From NCBI GenBank assembly GCA_030407085.1, contig CM059582.1:25867001-25931000 (forward strand): 64,000 bases of DNA. The letters run 5' to 3'. The notes beneath the pieces are model-generated. The model ran no database searches and was not told where the DNA came from. It was given only the letters and a program-made list of their open reading frames with translations. Shown here piece after piece: positions 36,803-48,399 of the stretch. The position numbers and the translations under genes were made by a program. The first letter of the stretch is position 1. The number at the start of each line of letters is the position of its first letter. The stretch is from Trichopria drosophilae. Taxonomy: Eukaryota; Arthropoda; Insecta; Hymenoptera; Diapriidae.

Positions 36803-38655
36803 ATGAATCAGCTGGATGGAGAAATTAAATTGTATGGTGATGTACATAATTTATATAATATCGTAATTTCAGTTTCATCACAGTGGTTTAAAAAAAATAA
36901 TAGTTTTTGAGAATCAAACAAAAGAAAAAGGTTATGAAATTCTGAAGAATATCGAAAAAGCAAATTCTTGTTGGAGAAGATAGAATGGCTGTCGGATAAA
37001 CTGAAAATCAATAGTATTGAAATCCTTTGTTTTATCAACTACCATTGTTTCAAGGATGTTTTTTAAACCAACGTCTCATTAATTCAGGGGATTTTTTCCG
37101 GGTACCCTAGATACTTGTTTGTCGATTATCTTTTGGAGCATATCTTCTACAAAACCATTACGGCTTAACTTTGGCAGAGGGCTATTCCGCAAGATCGGAA
37201 TTGATATCAGGTCATCCTCAGCGTCTAGCTCCCTTTTGCGATTGAAGATAGGGATTTCGCTACGCTTTGCAGGGTCTTTCTATTCGTCGATAGGTAGGGG
37301 AGTAGTTGTGTAAGCAGTTTCGTTTTTGGACTTAAACTACCCCAAAGAGGTGACATTTTCCAACTTTTGTTCGATGCTATTAGTTCATCCTTTTAATAAC
37401 AAATTATAATTTTTTTCAACAATTTAATTACATGAAAAAAACGTTAATTTTTTAAATTTGGGGAGTTGTAGGATACCATTCAAAATAATAACAATGGAAA
37501 ATGGGAAAAATGAGAAGTTTTGTAAATATATGCTATGAAAATGCAATGTAAACTAAATTAAACTAATCTAAATGTATCATATCTAAGTTAAATAAATAGA
37601 AAAGAAATGAAAGATGCGAAAAACGTCAAAAAATAACATATAAAAAATACGGATATTTCAATTTGAAATCACGTCCTTCCCAAATTCGAATATTTGTAAT
37701 CAATTTCGAATATATTGAATCTGCAAACCCGGACCAAATCATTATCGGTATAACCTTCCTCTATAACTAGTTTCGAGCAAATCTATCAATTAGAACGGAA
37801 TATTTAAAATTGACCTCATATATTTGCCATCGGCGACCACGTTGGCTATTGTTTTATTGACAGATATAAAAAAAGGACCTATTGTGCGATCGTTACCAGA
37901 ACCTGATGAAAAATTATCTTTAATAAATTAAACTCTATTGATTATGAATATGCCAAATATGGCTTGAAATTCAATAATGATAAAATCAATCTCGGTTATG
38001 GATTAATATTCCCTGGAGAATTCTCTCCCATGACTATCAAATCTGTGGATTTAGTAGAAAGAATACTTAGACTTTGGAAGTATTTTACTGCCAAGAAGTT
38101 ATGTTCTTTTTAACTCCAATTACAAAACTCATTGCAAATGTGCTTAAAGGGAAATATTTATTATTTTATTATTTTAGTAGCCATTAAGTTGACGGAATAG
38201 ATTTTTTAAAGGTATAATGTTATTATCTTCTCACATCTAAAACAGTTTTTAATTAAAACTTTAATATCTTGGAGAATATAAGAAAAAATGATTAATGGTG
38301 TATTCATTTCCCTAAACCAAAATTCAAAATTTATAATAACGGACTAACAGCTAAGCAACGAAGTGACATTAAAAATAAAATAACAATATTTCAATTTAGA
38401 TATTACTTATATTTTATATTAAAAACTGCAACAGTTCAGACTTCGTTATTTCAAAAAGTTTAGTTCATAAACTTCTATCCGCTAGAGCCAAAAGTACATT
38501 CGAAGATGGCGGAAAAGTTCAAAAAGTAAAGTTTAGCACGATTTTGCGAGTTGGCTTCTCATCTGAACTTCAGTCTGAAGAAGAATATCGTAGTTTCTTC
38601 ATCCCAGCACATCTTTCAAAAAAGAAATACGAACTTTTTCCACTATGCGTTTAAG
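36803..38655 (+). pseudogene. Unidentified degenerate coding relic in several frames
   Basis: Plus-strand open blocks follow each other in different frames, with amino-acid content unlike AT-rich noise. They are 36803-36910 (ATG start, contains EIKLYGDVHN), 36906-36983, 36962-37066 (contains EKIEWLSDKL), 37794-37931 (contains DIKKGPIVRS), 37910-38113 (contains PGEFSPMTIK) and 38398-38655 (contains EEEYRSFFIP). Overlaps at frame changes look like small indels in one old gene. I do not recognise the protein. Candidates are an endogenous viral element, a DNA transposon protein or a dead host gene. The stretch 37085-37320 is GC-richer and may be a separate insertion. The block order is seen; common origin is inferred. 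Confidence 0.45.
37115..37279 (-). CDS. Candidate internal exon of an unknown gene, 55 codons
   Basis: On the minus strand an acceptor-like CGAATAG is followed by 55 open codons of charged, low-complexity-free sequence (contains RKRELDAEDDLISIPILR). They end at CAA|GTATCT, a possible donor. The length is a multiple of three, and the patch is GC-richer than its surroundings. No family was recognised. It lies opposite the broken plus-strand relic, so it could instead be a captured fragment or chance. The frame stays open beyond the donor to a TAA at about 37080. Confidence 0.35.
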
Positions 38656-39357
38656 TGCAAAACTTACTAGACTTTAAAAAATAACTTGCATCAACTACAT
38701 TAAGAAATACATGAAGCCAAAACAAAATATAGATTACTGACATGGATGAACTTTCGAAAATTGAATGATTTTGGGTTAATTTTTTTATAATTTCCAATGT
38801 TAAATATCAGATAATATTTCTAAGTGATTTTAGTTCTCGAAACGATTCTGTTATTTCCTTGTAACATGATTTTCTCAAACTTTCTTGCGTGTAACTTGGT
38901 TTTCGTATTTTAATTTTTTAATAAGGAATAGGAGTTTAACCCATTAAGTGAACTAAATTTTCATATTGCATGTAATTGTTTACTGGACTTACAAAAATTG
39001 AGGTGCGCTTTGACATTTTCGCATGCCGCTGAGAAAATGTGAAAAAAGTCATTTAACCTAATTTTTTTAAGTAAATACATAAAAAATACTGAAATTTCAT
39101 GATACAGCAATACTTCGCAACAACTTTTATAAGTGTATTTTTTTCATATGATGGATTTTTTATTTTATTAGGACTTTTATTCTGAGGAAAATATCGGTCA
39201 TATTAAGTCCGCCATTTTGTATTTTGCAATTGTGACGTCAATATCGTGATCAGCGACCTCAAAAAGACCCCCATATATGATATTTCATCTTCCAGAATGC
39301 GTAAGAAAACTTTTAAAATCTGGAGTTTATAAATCCGGGAAAAGATCAACCCTTTAA

Positions 39358-40268
39358 CCCATTAACGTCAAGAAGGACACTTTTTTCATTTAAATTTAAA
39401 TAAAAAATTTCATATGAAAATCCAACTTCAAATAAATTGAAAGGTACATGTCTTACTATTTTCGAGGTCGCTCTTATCTTAATTAGAAAATTAAATATGG
39501 CGATTTAAATGTCAAAATAAAGCGAAAAATCGAGTGTTCTTTTTTATAAAACATATTTTTCTCATCGAATGAATATTTGTCGTCAGAAAATTTCTTCATT
39601 AAACGTGGACCCAATAGTTACACTATCAAGATAAATTTTTTTAATATTTAAGAACTAACACGGTGATCACAAAATGGCGACTCCAATGACAAATTTCTAA
39701 TTAAAACTTAACAATTGTTTTTCTTGAAAACTATAAACTTCAGAAAAAATTTTTTAAGAATAAATACGTTTTAGAATGAGTCAAAAAATGCTCTCAAATT
39801 TATCCAGAATAAATTGTTACAATTTTTTATTTTTCGAAAATTCGAAAAATCGAAATTTTTAAAAAAGTCGTCCAAAAAATCTGAAAAAATTTGAGAGTAT
39901 TCTTTGACCAATTCGAAGACATTTTTGTTCTAAGGAAAATTTGTCTAAAGTCTACAGTTTTCAAGAAAAAAAAATTACTAGTCTTAAAATCTAGAAAAGT
40001 TTAATAATTTTTTTTCTTGAAAACTGTAGACTTTAGACAAATTTTCCTTCGAACAAAAATGTCAAGAAAAAAAATTACTAGTCTTGAAATCTAGAAAAGT
40101 TTAATAATTTTTTTTCTTGAAAACTGTAGACTTTAGACAAATTTTCCTTTGAACAAAAATGTCTTTGAATTTATTTAAATTTATTTCAATTTATTTGAAC
40201 TTGGATTTTCATATGAACTTCTTTAGTGAAATTGAAGCGAAAAAAGTGTCCTACTTGACGTTAATGGG
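39358..40268. mobile_element. Nested TTAA/CCC element with palindromic arms
   Basis: TTAA lies at 39354-39357 and 40269-40272. The left end is CCCATTAACGTCAAGAAGGA. The right end read inward is CCCATTAACGTCAAGTAGGA (19 of 20 identical), followed on both sides by CACTTTTTTC. Matching continues through GGATTTTCATATGAA. No coding capacity. Confidence 0.85.
39963..40163 (+). repeat. 100-bp tandem duplication
   Basis: Two adjacent copies are nearly identical, each containing ATTACTAGTCTT, CTAGAAAAGTTTAATAA and GTAGACTTTAGACAAATTTT. An inverted partial copy precedes them at about 39905-39962. Confidence 0.85.
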
Positions 40269-40620
40269 TTAAGCCGCCATTTTGAAACTGCCATTTAGAT
40301 GAAAAAAGATTTTCTGAGTGCGATATTATTCCTACAATATCGGGATTACTTTTCCGCTTGATTTTGTAAAGAAACAAAATCCGTTTCAGTGAAAAAACAT
40401 GAATTTATAAAAAAAATATCATGAAAATTCGGTATTTTTGGTGTATTTGTTTAAAAAAGCACGGTCAACTGACATTTTTCGAAATTTTCTCAGCGGCATT
40501 TGAAAGAGCGAACTCACAAACATCAGGAATAATAGGGTGTCAAAGCACACATCAATTTTTTGGAATGCAGTAAACAATGACATGAAACATAAAAAATCAA
40601 ATCACGTATGAATGGGTTAA

Positions 40621-41430
40621 AAATCCCCATGATTTAATATTGATATTTTTCAAAATTCGAAATGTCGGTTTCAAAATATCAGTCAACATTCCTGAATTTT
40701 TTTTTCTTCAACACCTTTTTTGATGATTTTATTTATATTTCGGTGATATTTCGGTGACATTCTTTTTCATTTGGGTAATTCAAAATTTTCAAGATAGCGC
40801 CCGTCACTTTCAAGCCTCTCAAATACGTGCTGATAATGAAAAAATTAATAAATATTTGACATTTTGCGCTTGCCACTTTGAGACCGCCATCTTGTATTGC
40901 GACAATCTAATCATAATTCGTAATCAGTAACTCAAAAAAACATATGGATATTGAATTTTACAAAAATGGATGAATATTTAATATTTCAGATCCGCCATAT
41001 TGGGTCCTCCATCTTGAATGTTACAGAATAACATCAGATTTTCAATCAGCGACCTCAAACCCGCCGGTAAATGTTTTTATTAAAAAAGAACTACTTTCAT
41101 CTGTGATTTAGTGCAAATTTGAAAAACACACCAATATTTCGTCGTACCTACCGCCATTTTATTAATAAGACAGTAACCTAAAAAATGTATTATGATAGAT
41201 TCCTTTAGTGAACACATCGGGTTCAAGTTTATGATATGTTTTAAGTCATGAGAAATACGTTTTCACAAAAAATCCGATTAGAAACGAAAAATAAGTGTCT
41301 GAAAAGTGTTTTCAAACAATACAATCCGTATACTTGCGATTTTTTATTATTTGTTTTATATAAGAAATGATCGCTAAAGTCGACATAAAATTGCAGTGCT
41401 TTGGCTGTTAATGGGATAATAGTACCTTTA
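40621..41430. repeat. Decayed copies of the GCCATCTTG module
   Basis: Words such as GACCGCCATCTTGTATTGCG (40880) and CGCCATATTGGGTCCTCCAT (40992) repeat, followed by ATCAGCGACCTC. TTAATGGGATAA near 41406 may be a mutated TTAA/CCC end. Confidence 0.45.
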
Positions 41431-41439
41431 TAGTTTACT

Positions 41440-41650
41440 TTAGGTCTTAGGCCGTAAAGTTCAATTTTACAGACCAAGCTTCGCCGATTCTCGTACAATC
41501 TCCAAACGAGGTCGTAAAATATATAGCGAACACTATTTTTTGGTACATTGTTTGCAAAGTAGGCACTTTACCGACTGTTTTTAGTCCGTAAAGTGCGGAG
41601 ATCAGTCCGTAAAATTACACTTTACAAGTAGACACTTTACGGACAATTGA
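41440..41650. repeat. Imperfect hairpin repeat (GTCCGTAAAGT words)
   Basis: GGCCGTAAAGTTCAATTTTAC, AGTCCGTAAAGTGC, CAGTCCGTAAAATTACAC and inverse CACTTTACGGAC occur within 200 bp, forming several alternative stems. No gene. Confidence 0.45.
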
Positions 41651-43092
41651 TCTATTTCACACAAATCATATTTTCCTATAGAAACTGATACTTTTTCACT
41701 TTTTTCACTACATTTATCTTGGTGAAAGTTTGTAAAATATAGATCAATCATTTCTCTGCACTATATGTATAAAATTCGATTTAAAGCTACCTGAAACGAG
41801 AGGAAATTTCTATTCCGGACCAATTTTCGAACGATCTTGCTGAAATTGGTTTTCCAGCTTCCCATAATGGTTAATTTAAAAGTTACTATAATAGTGTTTT
41901 GAAAATATATCATCTTTCCGAATAATATTTTGTGTTGAGCTCGTATATTATGTAAGTCACTTTTGTCTCTTGATAATCATTAAAACTTATTTAAATGATG
42001 TTTGGAGTAGCCGTGTAGTGCCATGATAACGATTTACGAAAAGTATTTCTTTAATTCAAGCAACATGTACAACAAATTGAAAATTTTCCTAGATACTTAT
42101 TTGATTAATACAAAAGAAAATCCTGTTAACTCCAGCGAAAAGGAGAGCTTAGAAACCATCTAAATGTGAGTAATGGAGTTAGATGCATCAATGCCGTTAA
42201 TTGATTAAAATCTAAAATTAAATTCTACATTTGTTATCTGAAATCTCTTAATTATCGCGCACATACGAAAATATCCGGCATTATTTTTAATTAATACGTA
42301 CCTAATACCGTATAAATCCGTAGTTCAATTTGGAAACTCCCTTACACGCGTGAATTATTTATATCATTTATAACTCTACCAGAATATGCAGTCTGAGACA
42401 AATATAGTTCAGAATACTCCAGCCAAGGTTGCTGGTTGGATTACTCCATGGTTCACTAAAGGGCATTAACTTGAGTATTTTAGGCTTCAGAGTAAAACTT
42501 CGTCGATCGATCGAATGGAGGGTTGAAAGGCGATTTATTATCTTGAAGCATCATAAGTAAAATCTAAGCTTTAAATTGAAGTAGCTTCTGGCCAGACTCA
42601 TCTGAACTCTTGTCAGGGTAATTATTCACTTTTAATGTGATTTTAAGTTATATACGTCTTCACATTTATCTGAAATTTCTTATATTTCAATTCTAATCGT
42701 ATTGCAAATAAATGATAGAAGAATAATTACGTGATTTTATCTGATCCTACTTTAGAGTCAGGTAATTAATTTAATCGTTTGAAATAGTATAAATAATAAT
42801 GTGAAAAAACTTTTGGCTTACCTGAAATTTAATACACATTTTAATAGACGATTATATTTGATTAAATATTGATTACGTTTGTATCGATTAGAAGTCTAAT
42901 TAACATTACTACATATCAACATTTGCAAATTCAATAAATTCTTGTTAAAAATAACGTAAAGTGTATGTTAATTTTGACAAATATTGAGTTTAAAATGTTT
43001 AGTGTATTAAATCATGAGTTTGTAAGTTTTGAGTTTGAATGTAGAGGTTTTTTTTTGCTTCGACTTTTTCGTCAACCTCCAATGCAATACAA
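41651..43092. other. AT-rich noncoding stretch
   Basis: No gene or repeat recognised. Confidence 0.45.
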
Positions 43093-43365
43093 CTATTCTA
43101 AACTTTTTCTAAATTTTTGTTTCTTATTTAGGTAACGATTTTGTTTATGGCTAAAGGATAATCTGCGGTTGCTATCTATTGCATCATCAACCGAACCACA
43201 TCTCTTCCGGAGATCATCTTTTCGAAGGGTCTGAACTCGTAAAAAGTTTAAAGAGATCAAAATTGACGAATAAGAAGGGTGAAAAAAATATAGTTCAGTT
43301 TCACCACTGTTTCCATGGTCTTGTGAAGAAGCTTCTTTTAGATGTCTTTTGTTATCTTCACTCAA
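43093..43365 (-). CDS. Candidate 90-codon ORF of unknown function
   Basis: An open frame from ATG at 43365 to TAG has a charged composition (MSEDNKRHLKEASSQDHG at the start, SVDDAIDSNRRLSF later). A good acceptor (pyrimidine-rich, GTTCAG) precedes the last 46 codons at 43231, so only that part may be a terminal exon. No domain recognised. A plus-strand frame overlaps it, so at most one is real. Confidence 0.28.
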   Translation of the reverse strand: MSEDNKRHLKEASSQDHGNSGETELYFFHPSYSSILISLNFLRVQTLRKDDLRKRCGSVDDAIDSNRRLSFSHKQNRYLNKKQKFRKSLE

Positions 43366-43436
43366 GCATATTCAATGTTATGATGAATCCATATGTCATC
43401 CATTGTTTCGTTCTCTGTATATCATTTTTATCGCAG

Positions 43437-43606
43437 TATTCAGAATAGATAAATCATTGCGAGATGATAATAATGCAAACAAACGGCCATTCGAAAAATA
43501 TTTGTTATATGCAGATTTTCATGCAGAATTTTTTAGCAAGGGTTTGGTATCTTTAGATAGAAGCAAAAGCAAATCGCAAGAACATTCATTGTACGATATG
43601 TCATAA
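43437..43606 (+). CDS. Candidate terminal exon of unknown gene
   Basis: A strong acceptor (TCATTTTTATCGCAG) is followed by an open frame to TAA, containing RDDNNANKRPFEKYLLYADF and SLDRSKSKSQEHSLYDMS. The composition is coding-like, but no family is recognised, no upstream exon is found, and no AATAAA lies close downstream. Confidence 0.28.
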
Positions 43607-43837
43607 AAAAGTTTCGAATTTTGCATGTTTTCGAGCATAGCCATCTCAATTGGATGACTGAATCACGGGTTTGGTCGTTATTCAATCCTTTTTAAAATCC
43701 GTATAAAATCAGCCAGGTCTTTTCGTTAAATACTTATCGCTGTAATAGGTTTTAAGGCATTATTAAGCTTGAAAGGTATTCTCCCGTTTGATTAATCAAC
43801 TATAGTACTCAGTTTGGAAGTCCCCAACATCGCCAGA

Positions 43838-43900
43838 GAGTACGTAATGCGTTTTCGCCCGCGATGTGTACGCTGTTTTGTCACATCTGTATGTGGAAAT
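43838..43900 (+). repeat. Partial copy of the 20.4-kb repeat
   Basis: AATGCGTTTTCGCCCGCGAT followed by GTGTACGCTGTTTTGTCA matches the block at about 20430-20470. Confidence 0.5.
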
Positions 43901-44041
43901 TCGCGATCATGCAACGTCAAAACATGCGCGATTGCCTTTTGCACATGCGCAGAAGTGCAGTTGTGGTGCACGGCGGCAATCGACGCTTTCCCGACCACTT
44001 CACTGGCACGTAAAGACTGCCAATTTGTGCAGGTGTGACAA
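43878..44041. repeat. Hairpin element, about 165 bp
   Basis: TTTTGTCACATCTGTATG on the left is mirrored by GTGCAGGTGTGACAAA on the right, with a GC-richer interior (CATGCGCGATTGCC...). It is MITE-like; the boundary is approximate. Confidence 0.4.
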
Positions 44042-44526
44042 ACGACAAAAAGTAGTAAGGAGCAGGTTTAATAAATTTCGATATGTAGTGTAATTGTTGA
44101 AATTACTAGCAGCAACAAACATTGATTGATTCGATTTACGAATTTCTTGGTAGCATTCGTAACTTTCATGCTTACCAAACTTTTACGCAGTTGGTGGAAA
44201 TATCCATTTTTCCTGGGTATATTTCAATAAGAATGCTTTTGGTGCGCGTTTAGGGTTTTATGACATCAGGAGGCATCGATTTTTTCATTATGCCCAAAAC
44301 AGTACTTATTTAACATGTAAACCAAAATCGATTAAGTTATAAGCAGATATTAACAATTTAGGATTAGAATGAAATATTAACCAATCACCTTGAACCATCT
44401 TTTTAAAAAGAGGAAACTACGTCTGACCCGTCCAATAAGGTACTACCACTATGCCTGAAGCATTTTATACAATTATTCATTGTTACATTGTAAGTTTATG
44501 GTTGTTTTCCGTCGGTTATATCGAAT

Positions 44527-45436
44527 ATGCATTTGACTGATACAGACCGAATTCATGTTCTTATAATACGAGGATGTGGTCATAAAATTAGATCCTATGA
44601 GGAAGTTACCATGCTGTTTAATACCACATTTCCAAATCGTGATCCTATTTCAAAATCTACTGCATATCGCACTATTTTACGATTAGAGAGAAATGGCTCA
44701 ATTCATGACGAACCAAGATCGGATAGACCAAAAACAGCTACTAACGATGACGTGTCTATGAAGGTTCTGCAAAATACACACAGGAACAGGAATATGGTAC
44801 TGTCCGTATATCAGTTACAACAATTTTGAAGTCACACGGTACCACCCGTATAAAATACGACTCGTCCAAGAACTCTCTGAGGATGACTATGACAGAAGAG
44901 TAGAGTTTTGCGACGAAATGATGAGGCGATATGACGATAACAATCAATTCTTCAGTTGCATTTTTTTTCCGACGAAGCTATATTTGAATTGAGCGGATGT
45001 GTCAATCGTCAGAACATGCGATATGGGGCGGATGTTAATCCTCATTGGATGAGAGATTCGCATACACAACACCCACAAAAACTTAATGTTTGGGCAGGAA
45101 TTATTGGACAAAATATTATTGGGCCGTATTTTATCGGATGGAATATAAATGTTGAGAATTACCTGCATCTATTACGAACGCAAGTAGTCCCAGGTATCCA
45201 AGAAATTCTTGGACTTGCTTTTGAACAAGTTTGGTTTCAGCAAGATGGAGCCTCAGCTCACTATGCGGTAGTTACTCGAGATTACCTAAATGAACTGTTT
45301 CTTAATTAATGGATTGGTAGAAGAGGATCGATTGAATGGCCGCCCAGATCACCTGACTTAACACCGTTGGACTACTTTTATTGGGGATACTTGAAGAGCA
45401 AAGTGTTTGAGACAAAACCTGCCGATTTTCTCATTT
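44527..45436 (+). pseudogene. Degenerate mariner-superfamily transposase, relative of the 32.2-kb gene
   Basis: The plus-strand fragments align in order with the intact transposase. HTH: PISKSTAYRTILRLERNGS. Core: FFSDEAIFELSG (first Asp). WFQQDGASAHYA (second Asp). WPPRSPDLTPLDYFYWGYLK (third Asp). It is broken by a short deletion plus frameshift near 44780-44850, a further frameshift near 44965, and an in-frame TAA at 45307. After KPADF it fuses abruptly to right-TIR sequence, so the C-terminus is lost. The left TIR is not found. Divergence from the 32-kb gene suggests a sister subfamily, not a copy. Confidence 0.88.
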
Positions 45437-45606
45437 AAAAAAACAAACTTGACCTTTCAAATAACCTTCAAGGGCATGTTTAAGGTCAATTTCACTGGTA
45501 CCATTAAATAGCCAGGGGAAAATCCTTAAACTTTTGTCTGAAACATTTTTCCCGAAAATGCATTCCCGCTGAGATATTTCACCGTTCCGGAACTTTTTCC
45601 CATCAC
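45430..45606 (-). repeat. Right TIR of the dead mariner-like element
   Basis: It shares AACCTTCAAGG, TTAAATAGCCAGGG, AATCCTTAAACTTTTGTCTG and CGCTGAGATATTTC with the 34-kb right TIR. The terminal bases are diverged (CGGAACTTTTTCCCATCAC). Confidence 0.8.
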
Positions 45607-47640
45607 TGATAATGGTTTAGAATCGACAAGCTAACTACTATCTATAAATATTATCTAAAACAACTGCATATTGAATTTCTACTAGGAAAAATCATGTTCC
45701 AAAAGTAATAACTTGAAATTAAATAACTAAAAATTACTGTGCAAAGTACCCATATTATAAAAATTAAAAAATATACTTAACTTTACAAACATAAAAAATT
45801 GATAAAAAAGCTATAAATTACCAATTTAATCTTAATAGATTAGAAATATATTACTTTCGTATACTAATAAACCTCGTTGTGAATGGCATTAATCATTCTT
45901 TGGCTTTAATTTTGAGTTAAAAAGCATTGATTCTAGTCGAGTTACAAACAACTCATTAATCAATACACCTCTTATAGGCTGCTGACATTCCTCTCCAGTA
46001 TACATTTACAAATTTCAGACATGTCGAACTATCCATAATTTATGCAAAACGCTTTATGAGAATCAGAAGAAGCCAAACGGATTCATTTCTGGCATTCGTG
46101 TTTTTTTTTTTATTGGAAAATTTGAATTCATGGATTCCGAACCTCGGCTACTGCAACCCTGAAATGATAAGCGTCAATAAAGAATTCTTCCTATGTACTC
46201 AATTAATACAAATAAAATAAAAATAGCCAATTATTATACAGAACAATTAATAAATCTTTTGAAGCTATTATTATCATATATTAATGCAGAAGAACCTATA
46301 ATATATATCCAAAATATATTAACAGAAGCCTACTACTTTTTTACAATTATGTAAAATTCATGTAAATTCTCTGCGTTTAGTATCATTCTTTCAAATAACT
46401 CTTTTTTTTATATAACAAGAGTCAGCATTTACTGCAAATAAAAAGACAATCAAGATTTTTACGGTATATAGTGGGCATTAAGTTAATTTTGCCATTTAAA
46501 TGCAAATAACCCAATCTAAAATGTGTTGTAGCAGAACACGCGGTGAACGATTTAAAGGGAATTGCTTGTATACTTTCATATATCTTTTCTATTAAACATA
46601 TATTTCTGTTTTTAATTTGTGCTAAGAATTTGGATTGTAGAATTACTGATGATATTGGCGTACCTTTTTAATATAAAAATTGGGTTTTAAATTTGGTAGA
46701 AATAACTCATTGTTGCTTGTTAAATATACTTAAAAGTTCATTTTATGAACTGGTATTATTGTGATTGTATATTACTACTGTACGAAGCAGAATATACCTA
46801 TTTATGATGTGCATTTTTATTAAGAACAGAATTCAATGATATGTGAGGCGGTTCTCACACTGAATTATGTATTTAGCTGTCAGCATGTTAGACTGTATAA
46901 TTAAATGGATTTGAACAGCCACTAATTATAAAATATAATGATACCTTACCTAATTCAAAATTGTATTGAATTACATTGAATACATCAGAAAAAAAAACAT
47001 ACAATAATGAAAAAACCAAAACACATTTTTTATTCAGTAATCACTCATAAGATTTTGTACTTAATTAAATGATAAATACCTCAAAAAACCGTCATACAAA
47101 ATCCATTAATTCAAATTCGAGACAATAAAAATTCCTGCATTAAAAACCCGAATCGTTAGTTTTTTAATGTTGGATTTTTGAGATATTATGTTTTTGAAGT
47201 GTTCCCTACAACGAAACTTCTGAATACAAAATACAAAAATCGCAAAATCACACGAAATTATTTTTTTATCCCTGTTATCTCAAACTCCTTCTTTAGCATC
47301 GTCGCCACTTAAATTAGTATAAAAAACGTCAATACGGTAATTAGTACCCCGATTATTCCTAAATTATACTATCTGTACATAATTATTGATAAAATTATAT
47401 AATTAAACTCCAAAAGAAATTCCGAAACGGCGATTTATTATTGTTGCATGTTGTAACCCCTATAATAAACCAAACTCTTGTCAATAATTGGATAGAAAAT
47501 GTTATCAGATACATTATTAATTCGTTTGCAATCCCTACACACCGCAACTAATTTAATGCTAAGCAGGGTAAACTACCATTCACCATATTAGAAACAAAAT
47601 ATATAGCACATATGTAGAATTCTGACGTGTCCTTGAAAAG
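45607..47640. other. AT-rich noncoding stretch
   Basis: No gene or repeat recognised in either strand. Confidence 0.45.
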
Positions 47641-47739
47641 GATGAAGAAGGTAGGTCCTTAAAAAGGGTAATGAATAGTGAATATGCTCTAACGTTTTGT
47701 GAATGGTAAAGGATACGCCGTTTTCCTTTTGACCATAAC

Positions 47740-48390
47740 CGGGCAATCATTCTGAATGAAAAAAACATGGGCACAATTTTTATGACAGCGCGTGAGAAAG
47801 ATAGTTTCATCTCTTCTAAAACGATAATGTTGATGACGAAAACTGACGTGAAGATGAAAGATGGCACATTGAAGATATTACTTGATGAAAAATTATGGCA
47901 GAATGAAAAAGAAATTGACTGAAAGATTGGAGGTTATGGTAGGACACTTCAAGCAGTTTAAAACTCGTTGGGTTTTTTAAAAACCAAGAAAATTTGATAA
48001 ATTGCGAGCTGCAGCTAAGAGATGTTGGACAATGTTTATTTATAGATTGTTAACATTTGTGTGCAAGACAAAACAATCGGGAGAATACTAACAGGACATC
48101 CATCACCCCAAATATTGAAGGGTCCAAGTTCATGCTCTGTATTTGACGGTGCCGGCTTGGAACAGTGTATGGTTTGCTAATCAGAGATTAACGAATCGAT
48201 GAATTGATAAGGAAAAGATTTACCTCGTTTTTAGAAAATATGATGAACTTATCATGAAACAAAAGAAATACTCTCTGCTTATTCGAAGATTTCTCCTAAT
48301 TCCTAACGGTAGTCCACGTGTCCCTAAAACATTTCTCTATGTGGGCAGAAATCTTAAATCTTGTCCCAAACTGTTATGAAATTTGTATAC
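47740..48390 (+). pseudogene. Possible coding relic of unknown identity
   Basis: A frame around 47747-47923 is open and charged (contains MTAREKDSFISSK and DGTLKILLDEKLWQNEKE). It is followed in another frame by blocks such as RLEVMVGHFKQFKTRW, RKFDKLRAAAKRC and RKYDELIMKQKKYSLLIRRF, up to about 48380, with stops between. I do not recognise the protein. It may be an old transposon or dead gene, or partly chance. Confidence 0.25.
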
Positions 48391-48399
48391 GACCAAATC

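Larger units (their letters stand above)
38940..40616. mobile_element. TTAA/CCC foldback element containing a second one
   Basis: TTAA flanks it at 38936-38939 and 40617-40620. Ends are CCCATTAAGTGAAC and, inward from the right, CCCATTCATACGTG. Arms match over about 150 bp, sharing TGTTTACTG, GCTTTGACA and TGCCGCTGAGAAAAT. The element at 39358-40268 lies wholly inside it. Confidence 0.75.
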
